NCBI RefSeq assembly: GCF_046630445.1
Contig: NC_092338.1
Coordinates: 155,382,001 to 155,446,000 of the forward strand
DNA from: Rutidosis leptorrhynchoides
Lineage: Eukaryota > Streptophyta > Magnoliopsida > Asterales > Asteraceae
Direction of reading: 5' to 3'
Length of the DNA: 64,000 bases
Shown here: in pieces, positions 60,901 to 64,000 of the stretch
Numbering within the stretch: position 1 is the stretch's first letter
Layout: every line of letters begins with the position of its first letter
Notes under the pieces: generated by a model
The model's database searches: none
The model's input: the letters and a program-made list of their open reading frames with translations, nothing else
Told to the model about the DNA's origin: nothing
Translations under genes and position numbers: made by a program

Positions 60901-61584
60901 AAATATTGGAGCATGATCTGAGTATCCTCGAGCTAGAACAGTACCCTTGAAATCATCAACAACGTTTAGTAAATTAGGAGAAATAAAAAATCTATCCAAC
61001 TTACTCATTTTATTGCTAACTTTATTTCGATACGTAAAACGTACACCACCGAGGGGAATCTCATATAACACATTACTCTCGATAAAATTATTAAAAGCAT
61101 GAGTATCACGAGAACAAAATTCCGAACCACAACGATCTTGTCTATATCTCACAGAATTCCAGTCACCCAAGAAAATATAATGACCCGTATGAGAAGAAAT
61201 AAAAAAAGAAAGTTTATCCCATAACACAACTTTATCCGGAAGAGATTGAGGAGCATAAACATTCACCATGAACACCTCGATGTTTTCACGAATCCAAACA
61301 CCTTTCACAATCACATAATTATCATCACACCAAATCTGAGTTTTCGAGAATGAATTTGGATCCCATATCGAGACAATACCACCCGAGAAACCACGAGATA
61401 AACATAACGCATAATCAAAATTAGCATTACCCCATAAAGATCTCAACCGAAACATATGAAGCCTTGACATTTTCGACTCCTGAATTCCCAAAAACTGAAC
61501 TTTCATCGATACACATAACTCCTTAATCCATTTACGTTTGACAAACACTTCAGAACCGCAACTATTAAGGGAAATAATCTTCAT
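57970..61584 (-). CDS. LINE ORF2: endonuclease-reverse transcriptase
   Basis: 1204 codons, uninterrupted, starting MKIISLNSCGSE. Residues 1-230 form an apurinic-like endonuclease: E36 in GIQESKM, GDWNSV at 140-145, SDHAPI at 222-227. The reverse transcriptase covers about 440-760: SSKAPGPDG (447-455), DFRPISLVG (508-516), QSAFIAGRQILDG (542-554), KVDFEKAYDSVNW (576-588), RQGDPLSPFLF (636-646) and catalytic YADD (683-686). The C-terminal zinc-binding domain has C1083, C1086, H1095 and C1100 (CPVCNNGVETQDHVFFHC). In this family the protein nicks target DNA and copies its own RNA at the nick. The ATG overlaps the ORF1 stop (ATGA, 61584-61581), suggesting translation by reinitiation. All key residues are present. 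Confidence 0.95.
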   Translation of the reverse strand: MKIISLNSCGSEVFVKRKWIKELCVSMKVQFLGIQESKMSRLHMFRLRSLWGNANFDYALCLSRGFSGGIVSIWDPNSFSKTQIWCDDNYVIVKGVWIRENIEVFMVNVYAPQSLPDKVVLWDKLSFFISSHTGHYIFLGDWNSVRYRQDRCGSEFCSRDTHAFNNFIESNVLYEIPLGGVRFTYRNKVSNKMSKLDRFFISPNLLNVVDDFKGTVLARGYSDHAPIFLFQDKVDFGPTYFKIFDSWFARDDFDTTVRNAWDTVKSNQNLDIIAKFRLLKSHLKGWIHSSRSVEACRLKQNSQQINDIDVLIDAGSANSEQIDLRNKLFNENEELSKFEYCDLLQKSRVRWDVEGDENSKFFHCSLKHKRSVQQIQGLMVDGVWEVDPCTIKNKFFEFYRRKFDVHNSGATFGSTVPNYKLTVDEANLLEADIDDTEIKRAVWDCGSSKAPGPDGITFRFIKQFWDIFHLDICRDIRLFFSKMYMPQGAKSAFFSLIPKVQNPVLITDFRPISLVGFFYKIVTKIMTNRLLSVIDKLISPVQSAFIAGRQILDGPMMLSEIIAWYKKVNKKMLLFKVDFEKAYDSVNWDYLMFMLSSLGFGEKWCSWVLGCLKSSKTSVLVNGSPTREFDIKRGLRQGDPLSPFLFIIVMEGLHLAFKRAMECNLIRGIKVGLDSIRLSHFIYADDVIIFSDWNFREFNRILEILEIFYLVSGLRINVSKSLIFGIGVESNDLNAFATTSGARVGTFPTDYLGILIGANMKLIRNWDSLIDKFRVKLSTWKASLISSGGRLTLIKSVMGSLGIYFLSFFKCPEKVLKTLEAIRARFFWGGNVLVKKMAWIKWDRILAPFDRGGLNVGSLKAFNAALLLKWRWRYHTKPNDLWVNVIKSIHGPCFFSSSVSTASVWNSIVQTCNTSADKGLIPTDCFRMKVGSGSNIRFWLDTWCGDTPLSVRFNRLFHLEIHKESVIADKRRNGFWQWSWSRDPVGGRNELLFRDLLSMIDSVVMNDNEDRWEFTLASDGVFSVKIARVHLDQALLPSSTVTTTWYTFLPRKVNIFLYRLRSGSLPVRWNLSAKGVEINTIVCPVCNNGVETQDHVFFHCSFARDVWRKLRVWLNCDMPVYSSWDTFIDWLEGVRLSATNMNRVIASVVTLLWALWRFRNGLVFNESFCSRSSIFDCIRLLVFRWIKNRGHLVSNWNLWLAMPL

Positions 61585-63167
61585 TTAAAACTATTTAACT
61601 CATTAACGCGATTCTTTAAATCATAACACCCATCAATGTTGTACCCAAGAAGTTTACCTATTCCAAATAAGTCTTCACTACAACAAAAAGAACTCTGGTG
61701 TGCATCAACTAACGAGTCTTGATTAAATAACATAAAAGGAGTAGTACACGTTACCGAATGTCCAGACAAATGATTCCCCGGACGGTCATTATGTTCCTGT
61801 GTGTAACCAGGAGGATAAGATAGGCTATTTGACCCTTCACTCATATTTTGCTGATCCAATTTCTCATCAACATATTTGGATGTCAATTTATCATTGACAT
61901 TACCGCAAACCGAACCATCCACTTGGGACTGTTTCTTGCTCGTATCTGAATGAAAGCCTAAATCAACTCCCATGAATTCTTTTAAATAATCGTCACTTTC
62001 TTTTGATCCAGCAATAGATGAAGATGCTGAAGAACCACTTTGAACCTCTTCCTCATCCTCATCATTATTATCACTATTATTGAACTCAGTCGTAGTGTCA
62101 ATATCAAACACCCATGATGCCACTTCATGACCGTACACAACAACATCCTTACCATCAATTTCAACCAAACGCGACGTAGATATAGGCCTCTTATCATACG
62201 TAGCAATGCACACACGCCCCAACGATAAAGGGACTTTATTATTAGCTTCGAAGAACAAAAACCGACCAAAAGAAGACGCAACTTTCTTGAACGCCTTGGT
62301 ACTCCATGCCTTCATAGGTAACCCAGATAATTCAATCCAAACAATTCTTTCATCGACTATGAAATCGTCAGAAGCATCCTTAACACAAGCAAACATTGAC
62401 ATGACATTTGTATTGTTTTTGAAAGCCGTAACAGCTGCCTCACTTTCAAACTTCAACCAAATCCAATAACCACCCACATACTGGATCTTAAACTCACTAA
62501 AACCTTCAGCTAAACAAAGGGGATAAACCGAATAAAGTGCGCTAAAATCTTTTACCTTAGCCATTATCACGTAATCGTCTTGCTTCACAGCTATCAAAAC
62601 GGCATCATCAAGAACTATCTTCTTGACCGAACCTTTCTGAGCAGATCCAGAAAGTACTGCAGCATAAGATCCGTCCTGTGGTTGTTCAGCATTTACCTCA
62701 TCAACTACTGGAGGGCTGTTAGACTCGGAACCAGAAGGATTCGGCTCGCTCACAAGTTTGGGCACATACACTTTCTTAGTCGTGACAATAGGCTTAACAG
62801 CATCGACTTTTGATGCTTCCACATACAAATGGAACTTACCAATCCAAACATCTGCCATCCTATTCTCCATAGCAAGCGAATTTTTAACACCCATGAATCT
62901 AACAAAAGCAAATCTCTTACCCGATTTCGCCCTTTTCTTAGCTATGTACACATTTGAGAGGAAACCATACCCATAGAATACCTTCCTCAGATCAACATAG
63001 GTAACATATTCAGGAAAATTCGTAACGTAGAAGGATTGCAAATCATTACCTGAACGAATTTTAGGGTTTATGCCGACGTCGATCTTACGATACACTGTTT
63101 TTTTGTTTCTCCGTTCCTTAGAAGACCACCCGTTTTGTAACGGAATGGTTCGAGTGTTACCTACCAT
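61581..63167 (-). CDS. LINE ORF1: RRM-containing RNA-binding protein
   Basis: 528 codons from ATG 63167 (MVGNTRTIPL); the frame is open a little further upstream but has no earlier ATG. An RRM lies at about residues 44-120, with RNP2 FYVTNFP (46-52) and RNP1 KRFAFVRF (84-91). A second domain holds VWIELSGLPMKAW and KKVASSFGRFLFFE, similar to the DUF4283-type region of plant LINE ORF1s. The tail is Ser/Asp/Glu-rich. In plant L1 elements ORF1 binds the element RNA. The stop codon overlaps the ORF2 start. Confidence 0.9.
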   Translation of the reverse strand: MVGNTRTIPLQNGWSSKERRNKKTVYRKIDVGINPKIRSGNDLQSFYVTNFPEYVTYVDLRKVFYGYGFLSNVYIAKKRAKSGKRFAFVRFMGVKNSLAMENRMADVWIGKFHLYVEASKVDAVKPIVTTKKVYVPKLVSEPNPSGSESNSPPVVDEVNAEQPQDGSYAAVLSGSAQKGSVKKIVLDDAVLIAVKQDDYVIMAKVKDFSALYSVYPLCLAEGFSEFKIQYVGGYWIWLKFESEAAVTAFKNNTNVMSMFACVKDASDDFIVDERIVWIELSGLPMKAWSTKAFKKVASSFGRFLFFEANNKVPLSLGRVCIATYDKRPISTSRLVEIDGKDVVVYGHEVASWVFDIDTTTEFNNSDNNDEDEEEVQSGSSASSSIAGSKESDDYLKEFMGVDLGFHSDTSKKQSQVDGSVCGNVNDKLTSKYVDEKLDQQNMSEGSNSLSYPPGYTQEHNDRPGNHLSGHSVTCTTPFMLFNQDSLVDAHQSSFCCSEDLFGIGKLLGYNIDGCYDLKNRVNELNSFK

Positions 63168-63297
63168 GGTGAGGTGGCGTTTGATCCCGCCGAAGATCAC
63201 CGGAAAAAGTGAAAAGAACGCCGCCGCCAATAATTGGAGATCGCCCGATAAAAGTAAGAGAGATGGCTGGAATTGGAACAAGGTGGTTTCTAGCTAT

Positions 63298-63718
63298 ATA
63301 TATAGTTATTTCAATGTTCTTTTTTTTAACGGAAAATTCGGCATTGACCGAAGAAACTTCTAGCATCAATTGCGAAAAGCGTACCCAATAACTTTTTATG
63401 CAAAATAGGGTAAAAATAACAGGTCATCGAGTAATTTCGTATAAGAAAGATGGCTTGTGTGTTTTGACAATTATTTGTATCCAACTCATTAGTTTTAAGT
63501 AAGGTAGTACTATATGACATGCTAAGTGACTCTTTTGTTAGGTATGGTGTGGCATTGTATCTTCTTGTTCCATGTAATAGTCTAATAGTCTATTTTATTT
63601 GATGCTATTTTGTCCAAACAGTAAGCACTTATGGCCAAACATAACAATAACATGTTTGCGTTCGAAATTTTGATGTTATTCTCGTTTGAACCTTAAATAA
63701 ACCACGTGTAAAGGATTA
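63298..63718. other. Intergenic, nothing recognised
   Basis: AT-rich sequence between the LINE and the SINE; no gene or repeat end seen. Confidence 0.5.
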
Positions 63719-63734
63719 ATCCAAACATATTTTA

Positions 63735-63937
63735 TTGAACTTGCGGGCATAGCCCAACGGTTCCCCCCATGTCCTTTGAGTCATGGTATAGGGAGATGTC
63801 ATGGGTTGTCCGAATGGATGTGTTCTCGGGTACCGTCGATCGGGTTCGAGTTTCCGCCCGAACGTGTGTTACGTGCAAATGATGAGGGTCGTTAAAATAA
63901 ATGATCTACTGATGTCAAAAAATCGTCGTTTAAAAAA
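63735..63937 (+). mobile_element. tRNA-derived SINE, about 203 bp
   Basis: The target duplication ATCCAAACATATTTTA is perfect at 63719-63734 and 63938-63953. Pol III promoter boxes are present: A box TAGCCCAACGG (63750-63760) and B box GGTTCGAGTTT (63843-63853), about 83 bp apart, too far for a tRNA gene. The 3' end is GTCGTTTAAAAAAA. In this class, movement depends on a LINE in trans. Confidence 0.87.
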
Positions 63938-64000
63938 ATCCAAACATATTTTACCGAAAATCAATATATATTGCAAACAAAATTTTAAAGACATACAAGT

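Larger units (their letters stand above)
57898..63279 (-). mobile_element. Apparently intact two-ORF LINE (L1 clade), 5382 bp
   Basis: Minus-strand order: 112-bp leader (63279-63168), ORF1 (63167-61581), ORF2 (61584-57970), about 60 bp of 3' UTR ending TTTTTTGGCCGT, and a short A tail (57908-57898). The flanking duplication is perfect, and neither ORF has a stop or frameshift, so the insertion looks young. Confidence 0.93.
57880..63297. repeat. 18-bp target-site duplication of the intact LINE
   Basis: AAGGTGGTTTCTAGCTAT is present without mismatch at 57880-57897 and 63280-63297. The left copy is followed by the T-run that represents the element's A tail. Confidence 0.95.

Noticed and set aside
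63843-63853. Possible tRNA gene (B box)
   Set aside because: A and B boxes are about 83 bp apart and no cloverleaf is seen; flanking duplication shows a SINE.

Overview
This is a transposon-dense, AT-rich stretch of a plant nuclear genome. The LTR types, the CTCCGCGAGTCGCGGAG-type LTR sequence near the left end and the family mix point to the sunflower family (Asteraceae); that is recognition from memory, not a search result. I see no rRNA, tRNA, CRISPR or prokaryotic features. Host genes are few: a two-exon secreted cysteine-rich peptide gene (15343-15835, +), a five-exon serine-rich nuclear-type gene (54455-56515, +), and a gene-like region of unknown identity (about 7085-8596 and 13437-13676, +) that carries a solo LTR between its pieces.

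Layout. 1-6317: a Tat-like Ty3 element on the minus strand (5' LTR 5525-6317, primer-binding site, gag from 5463) is cut by a 1985-bp solo LTR (3269-5253, TSD CCCCT). It is cut again by a second LTR of the same family in the opposite direction (1-1209), so the left end looks like a giant inverted repeat. 6318-16100: gene-like sequence, a 3.5-kb solo LTR (9914-13384), an LTR fragment with repeated GATGYGCCACATC motifs, then the cysteine-rich peptide gene. 16110-17914: a LINE derivative with a frameshifted ORF1 and no ORF2. 18178-32275: an Athila-like LTR and a diverged inverted copy of it, meeting at a (TA)n tract, with an 11.3-kb Ty3 chromovirus-like retroelement (19559-30890, minus, TSD TAAGT) inserted in one arm. 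That element carries an acidic ORF and an F-box/Sel1-like ORF between its primer-binding site and gag. Its 3' side contains a copy of its own insertion-site flank.

32470-38217: another Athila-like LTR, a Harbinger/Tourist element (TTA TSD), a 1.44-kb Mutator-like element with about 200-bp TIRs (9-bp TSD) and a 319-bp CACTA miniature element (TAT TSD). 38218-53212: one decayed LINE flanked by a 13-16-bp TSD and ended by an A tail. It is split by two solo LTRs in opposite directions (40678-44936, minus; 47014-50864, plus; TSD AGACA for the latter). 53321-54140: a palindromic miniature element with a telomere-like core, and a Stowaway element. 54455-56780: the five-exon gene and its lost C-terminal coding sequence. 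56959-57721: a 100-bp LINE 3'-end copy and an hAT-like miniature element. 57898-63279: an apparently intact two-ORF LINE (minus, perfect 18-bp TSD, ORFs overlapping by ATGA). 63735-63937: a tRNA-derived SINE with a 16-bp TSD.

Most of the window is therefore a layered insertion record whose order can be read from target-site duplications. The host-gene candidates sit in the gaps.
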